Origin: Coprobacillaceae bacterium UN01-12pH3A
GTDB taxonomy: Bacteria; Bacillota_I; Bacilli_A; Erysipelotrichales; Coprobacillaceae
DNA length: 64,000 nt
Assembly (NCBI GenBank): GCA_027676805.1
Contig: JAQENU010000008.1
Coordinates: 92,512 to 156,511 of the forward strand
Reading direction: 5' to 3'
Part shown: positions 1 to 7,343 of the stretch, piece after piece
How positions within the stretch are numbered: position 1 is the stretch's first letter
How the letters are laid out: each line of letters begins with the position of its first letter
Notes under the pieces: model-generated
Database searches by the model: none
What the model was told of the DNA's origin: nothing
What the model saw: only the letters and a program-made list of their open reading frames with translations
Translations under genes and position numbers: made by a program

Positions 1-626
1 TTTGCACTCATTCCGATTACTTGTTCTTCAAATCCCGGAATGAATGATCCTGAACCGATTTCTAATGGATGGCTTTCCCCTTTTCCGCCTTCAAAAGCAA
101 CACCGTCTAAGAAACCTTCGAAATCGATAACCGCTGTATCTCCGTTTTCAACTGTTCCTTCTTCTTTTGTTTCAAGCACTGCAAATTCATTTCTTAAACT
201 GTCTAATTCTGCTTGAATTTCTTTTTGAGTGACTCTGACAGCTGCTTTTTTAATATCTAAATCTTTATATTGTCCTAAAGTTACTTCAGGTTTAACGGTT
301 ACTTTGAATTTAACAGCTAATTTTTCTTCATCAATGCTGTCAACGCTTAATTCCGGCTGAGCGATTGGTTCTACATTGTTTTCTTGTAATAAAGCTGCAT
401 ATTCTTTTGATAAGATAATTTCTAACGCTTCTTGAAGCATTGTTGCTTTTGGGATTCTTTTCTTGATTAAAGCAGCTGGTGCTTTACCAGGTCTGAATCC
501 ATCTAATTTAACGTTTTTAGCTAATTTATTGAAAGCTTCTTCTTGTGCTTTTTTCCATTCAGCACCAGTGAATTCAGCTGTTAATTCCCCAACGCTACCT
601 TCTAATTTTGTCCAATTACTTTTCAT
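1..626 (-). CDS. tig: Trigger factor, N-terminal part (runs off the window)
   Basis: This is a ribosome-associated chaperone and peptidyl-prolyl isomerase that meets nascent chains at the exit tunnel. The translation starts MKSNWTKLEGSVGELTAEF. The ribosome-docking signature GFRPGKAP is visible at about residues 44-51, and the start of the FKBP-type isomerase domain (GDTAVIDFEG) lies near residue 150. About 208 codons are present; the C-terminal substrate-binding domain lies beyond position 1. The start at 626 is set by a GGAGGAAT ribosome binding site just upstream. The gene has its own promoter-like sequence and also follows a TPR-like gene on the same strand without an obvious terminator, so some read-through is possible. 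Confidence 0.95.
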   Translation of the reverse strand, partial: MKSNWTKLEGSVGELTAEFTGAEWKKAQEEAFNKLAKNVKLDGFRPGKAPAALIKKRIPKATMLQEALEIILSKEYAALLQENNVEPIAQPELSVDSIDEEKLAVKFKVTVKPEVTLGQYKDLDIKKAAVRVTQKEIQAELDSLRNEFAVLETKEEGTVENGDTAVIDFEGFLDGVAFEGGKGESHPLEIGSGSFIPGFEEQVIGMSA

Positions 627-657
627 TTTATAATTCCTCCAATTTCAATCGTACCCT

Positions 658-686
658 ATTATACATGATAATTAGGCATATATCAA
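658..686 (-). promoter_or_regulatory. Sigma-A-type promoter of tig
   Basis: Read on the minus strand, TTGATA (681-686) and a perfect TATAAT (658-663) are separated by 17 bases. They sit about 30 bases upstream of the trigger factor start. This suggests tig is transcribed independently of the upstream TPR-like gene. Confidence 0.65.
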
Positions 687-691
687 ACAAT

Positions 692-1612
692 TTATATCGT
701 GATTTGCTTCAATATTTGAATTTTATCTAATATTTCCTGACTTTCAACTCCGTAGCTGTAGCTTAGCTCTTCAAGATCCAATTCGATGTACTGAAGTGTC
801 GCTAAATAATAGTGAATAGCAGCTGCAATCACAGCAAATTCCTCTTCATCAATAAAGCGTGGAAACTGATCATACATAAAATAATTCAAGAATTCCAAAC
901 ACACTAATAATAAGGATGGGTTATCACTTTCAAGATGGTTCATCAGCTGATCGCCGATTTCACTGTAAGCTTCACTTTCATCTGTTCTGCTTAAATAAGA
1001 AGGATTGATCTCATAGCGCTGATCATGCTTCCATATTTCTAATTCCTCATCGACCTGCTGATCAATCAGTATTTCAATAATCAGCGACTTCGCTAATGAG
1101 GGGGCATCGGGATTTAGAAGAAACGAGCGAATACAATAAAGCAAAGCACGAATATTCATGGACTGCATCTGATCGATTGCCATATAAAGCAAGTCTTCAT
1201 TCGTAAAATTAGTCAAAACACGTTCAATTTCTTCTTCCTTAAAGATGGTTGTCTTTGTTTCAATCAAAGCATTTGCTTCCTGCTTGGCTAGAAGCAATTC
1301 GTCATAAGCAGCATTAAACAAAGATTCATATTGATAAGGAATGTATGGCATGGAAAGCTCTTCTACCACAATATCAATGGCTTCTTCATATTCCTCCAGT
1401 TCTTTTAAAACTGATAAATAGATCGATACAACATCATAATAAGTATCTCCTGCTATTGCCTTAGCAACCTTGCCTTCCTCTTTTGCTCGCTGCAGTTCTT
1501 TTAAGCCGAATAAACAAACCAGCCGCAAATAACGTGTTCTTTCATCATCGATGTCTTGCAGCAAATTTAAGGCCTCGCTGTATTCACCGGCTTCAATATA
1601 TTCTTCTACCAT
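692..1612 (-). CDS. TPR-like helical repeat protein of unknown function
   Basis: A 306-residue soluble acidic protein. The N-terminal half has helix pairs resembling tetratricopeptide repeats (for example EAGEYSEALNLLQDI and KELEEYEEAIDIVVEEL). The C-terminal half is helical without a motif I recognise. No signal peptide or membrane segment is visible. The start is preceded by GGAGGTGAGG. A CIRCE-like operator lies 15 bases upstream of the start, so the gene is probably under HrcA heat-shock control. Together with the adjacent trigger factor gene this hints at a role in protein quality control, but that is inference from context only. Confidence 0.8.
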   Translation of the reverse strand: MVEEYIEAGEYSEALNLLQDIDDERTRYLRLVCLFGLKELQRAKEEGKVAKAIAGDTYYDVVSIYLSVLKELEEYEEAIDIVVEELSMPYIPYQYESLFNAAYDELLLAKQEANALIETKTTIFKEEEIERVLTNFTNEDLLYMAIDQMQSMNIRALLYCIRSFLLNPDAPSLAKSLIIEILIDQQVDEELEIWKHDQRYEINPSYLSRTDESEAYSEIGDQLMNHLESDNPSLLLVCLEFLNYFMYDQFPRFIDEEEFAVIAAAIHYYLATLQYIELDLEELSYSYGVESQEILDKIQILKQITI

Positions 1613-1627
1613 ATCCTCACCTCCGTT

Positions 1628-1654
1628 CTAGCACTCACAACATATAAGTGCTAA
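1628..1654 (-). promoter_or_regulatory. CIRCE element (HrcA operator)
   Basis: The left arm CTAGCACTC (1628-1636) and right arm AAGTGCTAA (1646-1654) are separated by 9 bases. The CIRCE consensus is TTAGCACTC-N9-GAGTGCTAA, so 16 of 18 arm positions match with exact spacing. It lies between the promoter and the ribosome binding site of the TPR-like gene, the usual place for HrcA repression. Confidence 0.85.
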
Positions 1655-1667
1655 CTATTCTGCTACG

Positions 1668-1695
1668 ATTATATCATATCTTAAAATTAAATCAA
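1668..1695 (-). promoter_or_regulatory. Promoter of the TPR-like gene
   Basis: On the minus strand TTGATT (1690-1695) and TATAAT (1668-1673) are separated by 16 bases. The predicted transcription start falls at the edge of the CIRCE element. Confidence 0.65.
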
Positions 1696-1777
1696 TCATT
1701 TTGTTCTATTGTTTATAATTATCTTCTATCAATCCCTTTTTAAATGGTATATACTGGAAAAAAGGAGGCTTCTACTC

Positions 1778-2443
1778 ATGATAAATATTTTGCATATGGA
1801 AAATATATCGGCTGACCCATGGTGCTTTGAAACTTTTAAAAACTATATTCATCCTACCGATAAGGTATTAATTATTCCGTTTTCTTTCCATCAAGAAGAA
1901 GTTCAATCCCAAAAAGATTTTGATGCCTTGTATCATCCCGATTCAGGAAAGTATTATCCATCAACCATGAATGGGTTTCACAGCTATGGCATTCCTGCTT
2001 CACACATCTACTGGGTCAATTATTTCAGTGCGGAAGATAAAGCTAACGTCAAACAGCTTGTAAGTGAAGCCGACATCATTTATTTCACCGGCGGTCTGCC
2101 GGATCAGCTAAAAGCTCGTTTGATAGAATTTGATTTAATAGACTCTTTACAGCAATTCAGCGGTCTGATTATGGGCTTTAGTGCGGGAGCAATGATCCAG
2201 CTTCATCGTGTTCACATGACACCCGATGATGACTATGACCATTATTTTTATATGAATGGCTTGGATATTCTGCATGGTTTTGACATTGAATGCCATTTTG
2301 AAAATACGACGGTTCAACAAAACGCCATTCAACAAGCGATAAATGACTATCATTTGCCGGTGTACGGGATCGGTGATAAAGGTGCCCTCATCGTAGAGAA
2401 CGGTCAATTAACATGCATCGGCGATGTTCATCAGTTTATATAG
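1778..2443 (+). CDS. Peptidase S51 / class I glutamine amidotransferase-like protein
   Basis: A 221-residue cytoplasmic protein of the dipeptidase E/cyanophycinase-like family. It shows the family's FTGG segment (about residues 103-106) and the nucleophile elbow GFSAGA, with the candidate catalytic Ser at about 135. The family hydrolyses small peptides or related amides by a serine nucleophile; the substrate here is not known. The open frame extends upstream to 1709, but AAGGAGG at 1762-1768 sits correctly before the ATG at 1778, which I take as the start. It is a single gene that converges on the DUF3298-type gene. Confidence 0.8.
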   Translation: MINILHMENISADPWCFETFKNYIHPTDKVLIIPFSFHQEEVQSQKDFDALYHPDSGKYYPSTMNGFHSYGIPASHIYWVNYFSAEDKANVKQLVSEADIIYFTGGLPDQLKARLIEFDLIDSLQQFSGLIMGFSAGAMIQLHRVHMTPDDDYDHYFYMNGLDILHGFDIECHFENTTVQQNAIQQAINDYHLPVYGIGDKGALIVENGQLTCIGDVHQFI

Positions 2444-2444
2444 G

Positions 2445-2473
2445 AAAGAGGTCACTTCACAGCGACCTCTTTT
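2445..2473. terminator. Bidirectional terminator
   Basis: A 9-bp stem, AAAGAGGTC (2445-2453) with GACCTCTTT (2464-2472), is flanked by A and T runs. It lies between two convergent genes and overlaps the stop codon of the minus-strand one. Confidence 0.7.
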
Positions 2474-3174
2474 ATGTTAACGGGCATGATAAATTCTGGC
2501 AAACCTAGATAGCCGGGAGCAATCTGATATTTTGGAAAGGCTACAACCACTTGTCCATCCTTATTAATATAATAGGACTGATCAGGCGGAATCGTCAGCT
2601 TGTTGACTTCATCCATGAAATAAAGATCACTGCCGTTTTCTTTATTTTGTAAGTCAATTTGCTTAACAACCTCATCTTTTACAATTGCTGCATAATCTTT
2701 ACCTAACCACTGTTCTATCTTATAATCGTCACCGGTTTTCAAATCAATCGTATGATACGTTTTCTCTTCGAAAGAGGAAGCCATGATCTGCAAAAAATCA
2801 ATACTAAATGAAACCAAGCTGTCATTCACATAATAATCACTTAAATTCAAACTGATTTCAGTATGAATCTGATGATTTTCCTGATAGACATCTTTTAATT
2901 CCTGTTCCTGCTTGGTTAGAATATCTTCGATCGACTGATCGATCAGAGCATTGATCTGCTTTTCTACTTCCTTGTTTTCCACGTGTTCAATATGCTTAAT
3001 CACCACATTGATTTCTGCTCCATAAAGATGATAGGTATCATTGCTGATTGTCACAAACTGCACTTCATCCTTCATAATCTCATCTTCAGGAGCTGCCGCA
3101 TAAATTCCGGCAGACTGCCATAATAAAGACATCACTAACGTACTTGCCAAAAGCACATCTCTTATTTTTTTCAT
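2452..3174 (-). CDS. Secreted DUF3298-type protein
   Basis: A 240-residue exported protein. An N-terminal signal peptide (KK, a hydrophobic stretch, then AGIYA-AAP near residue 27) is followed by an extracytoplasmic domain. The C-terminal part has the pattern seen in the DUF3298 domain of RsiV-like and PdaC-like proteins: YYINKDGQVVVAFPKYQIAPG followed by a hydrophobic end. No sigma factor gene is adjacent, so an anti-sigma role is not supported. AAGGAGG precedes the start. The function is unknown; cell-wall association is a reasonable guess for this domain class. Confidence 0.7.
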   Translation of the reverse strand: MKKIRDVLLASTLVMSLLWQSAGIYAAAPEDEIMKDEVQFVTISNDTYHLYGAEINVVIKHIEHVENKEVEKQINALIDQSIEDILTKQEQELKDVYQENHQIHTEISLNLSDYYVNDSLVSFSIDFLQIMASSFEEKTYHTIDLKTGDDYKIEQWLGKDYAAIVKDEVVKQIDLQNKENGSDLYFMDEVNKLTIPPDQSYYINKDGQVVVAFPKYQIAPGYLGLPEFIMPVNIKEVAVK

Positions 3175-3247
3175 GTGTGCCTCCTTTCATTATCATCTCC
3201 CATTCTTAGTATGGTGAATAACTTAATTTAAAGCACAACAAATGTCA

Positions 3248-3805
3248 TCATTTCAATTTTTTTAAATATAAAATGCGATCACTTACTGCTATGTTAGAAT
3301 CATTCACAGTAATTTCGATGAGTGCAATCTCAGTCAATCGCACCTTCATTGGTTTTAAATACAGCTGACAATAGTGAATAACCTCATTCATTTCTGATGC
3401 ATTTAAACGACTGGCAAGCGTGCAGTGCGGATTCCAACACTCTTTAAGATAAAAAGAACTCTGATCAACATCAAATTCTCCTGTATTATCATGGATACAA
3501 GCATGCAGATCATATAATTTTTGAGAAAAAACCGGCGCTAAAAATAATGTTTTTGATTGAATGAATGTGCCTAAAATAGAAAACGATAATTCGATTTGCT
3601 GTTGATTTTGAAGTGAACTATCCAATAAAGAAACGAATTTAGCTTCATCAATCTGATCATAATCAGCAAAAGTAAGGTGAGGATATCGATGCCTATAGCT
3701 TGTCCCATAATCCGTTATATGACGTTCATTTAAATCCTTCCACATCGTTTGAAAATATTGCGTTGTCTTTTCATCTAACAATCCCACTACTGCATACGTT
3801 ACCAT
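3248..3805 (-). CDS. 2H phosphoesterase (2'-5' RNA ligase-like)
   Basis: A 185-residue protein with the two histidine motifs that define the 2H phosphoesterase superfamily: PHLTFA at about residues 42-47 and PHCTLA at about residues 126-131. These enzymes open cyclic phosphodiesters or act on 2'-5' linkages in RNA or nucleotides; the substrate here cannot be told. AAAGGAGG lies at good distance from the ATG. It stands alone, downstream of the Ntn hydrolase gene and separated from it by a terminator. Confidence 0.75.
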   Translation of the reverse strand: MVTYAVVGLLDEKTTQYFQTMWKDLNERHITDYGTSYRHRYPHLTFADYDQIDEAKFVSLLDSSLQNQQQIELSFSILGTFIQSKTLFLAPVFSQKLYDLHACIHDNTGEFDVDQSSFYLKECWNPHCTLASRLNASEMNEVIHYCQLYLKPMKVRLTEIALIEITVNDSNIAVSDRILYLKKLK

Positions 3806-3884
3806 GCTATGCCTCCTTTTTAATGCTTTCGTTTATAGAAAACATTTTTCCTTATCCTTAGTATAATCGTTTCATTAATATAAC

Positions 3885-3913
3885 AAAAGGGAAAAGTCAG
3901 ATTGCTTTTCCCT
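3885..3913 (-). terminator. Terminator of the Ntn hydrolase gene
   Basis: Stem AGGGAAAAG (3888-3896) with CTTTTCCCT (3905-3913) and an 8-base loop. On the minus strand it is followed by TTTTGTTA. Confidence 0.7.
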
Positions 3914-3919
3914 AACGTA

Positions 3920-4921
3920 CTATTCTTTATTTAATCGGTGATCCTCTTGAAAATCAACACGTGAAGGATTCCCCTCGGCACGATAAACCTTGCCCGTATT
4001 TAAATCATAAATACTCGACCACACCGTATCCATTCCCAGCCTGCGGTCATATTGACACATGAACCCCATTTTCCCTGACAGCAGGTTTTTAATAAATGTC
4101 AGATTGGGATCATCACATTGGCTTAATGCTTTATAAGCAGTCTGATAACGTTCGTGGGAATGAATGCCATCTTCCATCGGAACCGGATAAGCAGACATCG
4201 TCGGTAAATGAAAATCATTCGCAGCTACAACAAAGCCCTCTTTTGGAGCATACTGAACCTCAATATTTTCAGCGTTGCATTCCACTAACGCAACATCCCC
4301 CTGACGATCAGCCAGCACCAATGTTTGGGAAGAACCGATCGGCAATCTTTTTATGGCTTCAATCGCCTCTTTGACATTCCTGCACTTTTCTAAGATATGG
4401 CGAACCAAGAAGCCCACATTAAATCCCGGCTTTCGCACTACTGGATAGACGAAAGTCAGTCCCACAGCTAAGCCATGCTCGTTGATCCCGTCTTCCATTT
4501 GACAAAATGCTGTGGTATTGCCAATAAATGCACAGCAATCCTCTAAATGATAATAACAGCTGTCATACGATTCTTCTAAATGACAGACAAAATCACTATT
4601 ACGTCCAAAGAATGTCTTTCCATTTTTATGAATGGCAAAACTGGTACAGAAGTTATCTGCGGTATAACTGTACATGCTCAATAAAAAATTGATTAAAATC
4701 TGACTGTCTGTCTGCTGTCCATCGGCGATACCTTTAATTTCCTCTAAAATTTCCGGATAATATTCTGCATAGATTTTCTGACTTTCTCTGACATACCTTA
4801 GTCTCTCCGGTTCATTGAAAATAATGGGCAGATTGGTTAAAGATACGCCCGCCTTTAATAAATGACTGCCGTAATCATAGCCTGCCTGATAGTGTGTTCC
4901 TTTAAATTCTGAATGATTCAT
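3920..4921 (-). CDS. Linear amide C-N hydrolase (peptidase C45 / choloylglycine hydrolase-like)
   Basis: A 333-residue Ntn-hydrolase fold protein. The segment DNFCTSFAIHKNGKTFFGRN contains the CTS motif typical of the acyl-CoA:isopenicillin N acyltransferase (C45) group, where the Cys becomes the N-terminal nucleophile after self-cleavage. Later GLAVGLTFVYP and ANDFHLP also fit the fold. The substrate may be a bile salt conjugate, penicillin-like amide or peptide; the sequence does not decide. The open frame reaches 5002, but AAAGGAGAG lies 6 bases before the ATG at 4921, and the promoter is inside the longer version, so the shorter start is right. Confidence 0.75.
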   Translation of the reverse strand: MNHSEFKGTHYQAGYDYGSHLLKAGVSLTNLPIIFNEPERLRYVRESQKIYAEYYPEILEEIKGIADGQQTDSQILINFLLSMYSYTADNFCTSFAIHKNGKTFFGRNSDFVCHLEESYDSCYYHLEDCCAFIGNTTAFCQMEDGINEHGLAVGLTFVYPVVRKPGFNVGFLVRHILEKCRNVKEAIEAIKRLPIGSSQTLVLADRQGDVALVECNAENIEVQYAPKEGFVVAANDFHLPTMSAYPVPMEDGIHSHERYQTAYKALSQCDDPNLTFIKNLLSGKMGFMCQYDRRLGMDTVWSSIYDLNTGKVYRAEGNPSRVDFQEDHRLNKE

Positions 4922-4969
4922 AGTTGCTCTCCTTTTGTTTTTTTGAGAGCTAGCGCTAACCCTAAGTTG

Positions 4970-4998
4970 ATTGTCACACAATAAAAATTTATTGTCAA
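4970..4998 (-). promoter_or_regulatory. Promoter of the Ntn hydrolase gene
   Basis: Minus strand TTGACA (4993-4998), a 17-base spacer and GACAAT (4970-4975). The spacer contains an inverted repeat (ACAATAAA/TTTATTGT) that could be an operator; no regulator is assigned. Confidence 0.5.
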
Positions 4999-5027
4999 AC
5001 ATTAAAAAAATAACTTTTATTTAGGAA

Positions 5028-5059
5028 AAAAACATTATTTTTAATCAAATAATGTTTTT
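5028..5059 (-). terminator. Terminator of the aldo/keto reductase operon
   Basis: A 13-bp stem, AAAAACATTATTT (5028-5040) with AAATAATGTTTTT (5047-5059), a 6-base loop and a T run on the minus strand. It is directly downstream of the second reductase gene. Confidence 0.8.
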
Positions 5060-5064
5060 GCGTT

Positions 5065-6219
5065 TTAATGACCGAATAGTTCTGCGGCTTGTTTCATTTT
5101 AGCAATAATATCTACACTGAACGGACAGTTTCGCATACAAGCTCCACACTCGATGCACTCACTGGCATGGTGTTCTAATAAGTCATAATGATTTTGTAAT
5201 GTTTCCGGCACTTCTTTTTGAATTAATGCCAGATCCAAATATTTATTGACCATGGCAACATCAATTTTCTTCGTGCATGGTGCACAATGACCGCAGTACA
5301 TACAATGTCCATTAAAGACTGAGCGCGGTGCATTCGCTAATACTTGACTGTAATCTTTTTCCTCATCTGTGCTTGCTGCATAGGCGGAGGCTGCTAATAA
5401 TTCCTCAATATTGCTGATGCCCACCACTACGGAAGCCACTGCCGGGCGGGTTAAGCAATAATGCAAACACTGCACAGGTGTCAATGCCTTTTTAAACGGT
5501 GAGGTTTCATCTTTCAACAAGATACCGGCACCGAAGCCTTTCATCACACTCAGCGCTACCCCTGCATTTTGGCAAGTCTGATACAAGCGGTCACGCTTAG
5601 GATCAACCCCCTCATAAGTACGGTCATTATAGGTACTGTCTTCAAACAAGATATTAACATCCTCACTGGCCGGCAGCATGTCATAGGCTGCATTGATGCT
5701 AAATAGAATGACATCGATCAATCCGCTTTCCACCGCTTTAAAGGCAATATCCGGATTATGCGTTGATAATCCTAAATGTTTGATAATTCCTTTTTCTTGC
5801 AAATCTTTGGCGTAGTCAATCATCGGTCCCTTGAATATCTGATCAAAATCTTTTTGGTCATCCACATAATGAATCATGCCTACATCGACATAATCCAACT
5901 GCATGCGGCTTAAAAAATCCTCATAGGCCGCTTTCACTTCTGTCATATTGCGGGTACGGCGATATTGTCCGTTTTCCCACATAGAGCCTAAATGTCCTTC
6001 AATCACAAAGCTTTCTCGCGGATAATGGCTTAAAGCTTCTCCTACATTACTTCTTACATCTGGATTGGAATTATAAATATCAATAAAGTTGATCCCCTCT
6101 GCCATAGCTTTATCAACAATGATCTTAGTGTCTTCCTTATTTTTCCCTTCAAAGCCTTCGCCGCCTAAACCAACAACGCTGACTTTAATGCCAGTTCTCC
6201 CTAAAATACGATATTCCAT
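5065..6219 (-). CDS. Aldo/keto reductase with C-terminal 4Fe-4S domain (second gene of pair)
   Basis: A 384-residue protein. Residues 1-290 form an aldo/keto reductase barrel (MEYRILGRTGIKVSVVGLGG at the start). The C-terminus carries two ferredoxin-like cysteine clusters, CMYCGHCAPC and CIECGACMRNCP, so it probably passes electrons through Fe-S centres. Of the usual Asp-Tyr-Lys-His tetrad, Asp and Tyr (FIDIYNSNP) and His (MIHYVDD) can be placed. The segment that normally holds the Lys reads FVIEGHLGSM, with no Lys. The gene lies 17 bases after its partner and is followed by a strong terminator. The substrate is unknown. Confidence 0.85.
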   Translation of the reverse strand: MEYRILGRTGIKVSVVGLGGEGFEGKNKEDTKIIVDKAMAEGINFIDIYNSNPDVRSNVGEALSHYPRESFVIEGHLGSMWENGQYRRTRNMTEVKAAYEDFLSRMQLDYVDVGMIHYVDDQKDFDQIFKGPMIDYAKDLQEKGIIKHLGLSTHNPDIAFKAVESGLIDVILFSINAAYDMLPASEDVNILFEDSTYNDRTYEGVDPKRDRLYQTCQNAGVALSVMKGFGAGILLKDETSPFKKALTPVQCLHYCLTRPAVASVVVGISNIEELLAASAYAASTDEEKDYSQVLANAPRSVFNGHCMYCGHCAPCTKKIDVAMVNKYLDLALIQKEVPETLQNHYDLLEHHASECIECGACMRNCPFSVDIIAKMKQAAELFGH

Positions 6220-6236
6220 TTTCTTTCCCCCTTGTT

Positions 6237-7247
6237 TTACTTTAAAAAGGTTTTATAATCCTCATAATTCTTTCTTAATAATTCCGGCGTGTCTAATCCA
6301 TACGGGCAATGTGCCTTACACTGACCGCAATTTAGACAGTCTTCAATCTTTTTCATCATTTCCTGTCCTTTTTTAGATAAATGTCCCCCGGCAGGTGAAC
6401 GCCTCAGCAGCAGAGACATTCTTGCGCAGGTATTGATCTGAATTCCAACCGGACAAGGCATACAATAACCACATCCACGACAAAAATCACCGGCCAATTC
6501 CTCACGGTCATGCTTGATCAATGCCTTAATCTCCTCATTCATTACCGGCGGCTGCTCATTAAACTCTATAAACTCATCTAATTCACTGTCTTTTTGGATT
6601 CCCCAAATAGGAAGCACATTATCAAACTGTGCTAAATAAGCATATGCGGCATCAGCACGTGTAATCAATCCGCCTGATAATGCTTTCATACAGATGAAGC
6701 CAATATTTTTTTCTTTACACGCACGTACCAAATCCTCTTCTTTTTTATCCGCAATATAGCTAAAAGGAAATTGTACAGTATCATATAAATCCGATTCTAC
6801 CGCTTCCATTGCCACCGGCAAACGATGATTGGTAATGCCGATAAAACGAATTTTTCCTTGTTCCTTAGCATCCAGCATCGCTTCATATAATCCGCTTCCG
6901 TCTCCTGGCTTTGGACAAAATGAGGGATTATGAAACTGATAAATATCAATATAATCTGTCTTCATCATTTCTAAGCTTGTTTCTAAATCTTTCCAAAATC
7001 CTTCTATTGTTGTAGCCATGGTTTTTGTCGCTAAATAAATATGCTGACGCACATCGCTTAATCCTAACCCGATTTTTTCTTCACTGTCACTGTAAGCTCT
7101 TGCGGAATCAAAAAAGTTAATTCCATTCTCATAGGCCTTTCTTAACAGTCTAGCGCCTTCTTCTTTAGAAACACGTTGTACAGGTAAAGCGCCAAAGCCA
7201 TTTCTATTGACTGTTATTTGTGTTCTTCCTAAGGTTACATATTCCAT
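6237..7247 (-). CDS. Aldo/keto reductase with C-terminal 4Fe-4S domain (first gene of pair)
   Basis: A 336-residue protein with the same architecture as its neighbour: a reductase barrel, then CRGCGYCMPC and CLNCGQCKAHCP clusters near the C-terminus. Here the full tetrad pattern is visible: NFFDSARAY (Asp, Tyr), LATKTM (Lys) and YQFHNP (His). It is the first gene of a two-gene operon under a MerR-type promoter with a CTTAGAGTTTACTCTAAG operator. The AdhR-like MerR encoded at 10440-10805 has the same operator, so control by reactive aldehydes or other electrophiles is a likely but unproven reading. Confidence 0.87.
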   Translation of the reverse strand: MEYVTLGRTQITVNRNGFGALPVQRVSKEEGARLLRKAYENGINFFDSARAYSDSEEKIGLGLSDVRQHIYLATKTMATTIEGFWKDLETSLEMMKTDYIDIYQFHNPSFCPKPGDGSGLYEAMLDAKEQGKIRFIGITNHRLPVAMEAVESDLYDTVQFPFSYIADKKEEDLVRACKEKNIGFICMKALSGGLITRADAAYAYLAQFDNVLPIWGIQKDSELDEFIEFNEQPPVMNEEIKALIKHDREELAGDFCRGCGYCMPCPVGIQINTCARMSLLLRRSPAGGHLSKKGQEMMKKIEDCLNCGQCKAHCPYGLDTPELLRKNYEDYKTFLK

Positions 7248-7279
7248 TCTATATTCTCCCTTCGATCTTCCTTATACAC

Positions 7280-7310
7280 ATCATAGCACTTAGAGTAAAC
7301 TCTAAGTCAA
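7280..7310 (-). promoter_or_regulatory. MerR-type promoter and operator of the reductase operon
   Basis: TTGACT (7305-7310) and TATGAT (7280-7285) are separated by 19 bases, the overlong spacing typical of MerR-activated promoters. The spacer overlaps the perfect palindrome CTTAGAGTTTACTCTAAG. The same design recurs at 10827-10857 and 17287-17317. Confidence 0.85.
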
Positions 7311-7320
7311 GGCTTTTATC

Positions 7321-7343
7321 AAAAAAGACCGTATGGACGGTCT
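7321..7343 (-). terminator. Terminator after larC
   Basis: Stem AGACCGT (7326-7332) with ACGGTCT (7337-7343), then a T run on the minus strand. It overlaps the larC stop codon and isolates the lar genes from the reductase operon. Confidence 0.75.

Noticed and set aside
2147..2407. An 86-codon minus-strand frame inside the S51-like gene
   Set aside because: It is a shadow of the plus-strand gene: no ribosome binding site, and the composition does not look like a protein. Many similar antisense frames in the window were left out for the same reason.
2452..3174. Anti-sigma factor RsiV
   Set aside because: It has a cleavable-looking signal peptide and a DUF3298-like end but no cytoplasmic anti-sigma domain, and no ECF sigma gene is adjacent.
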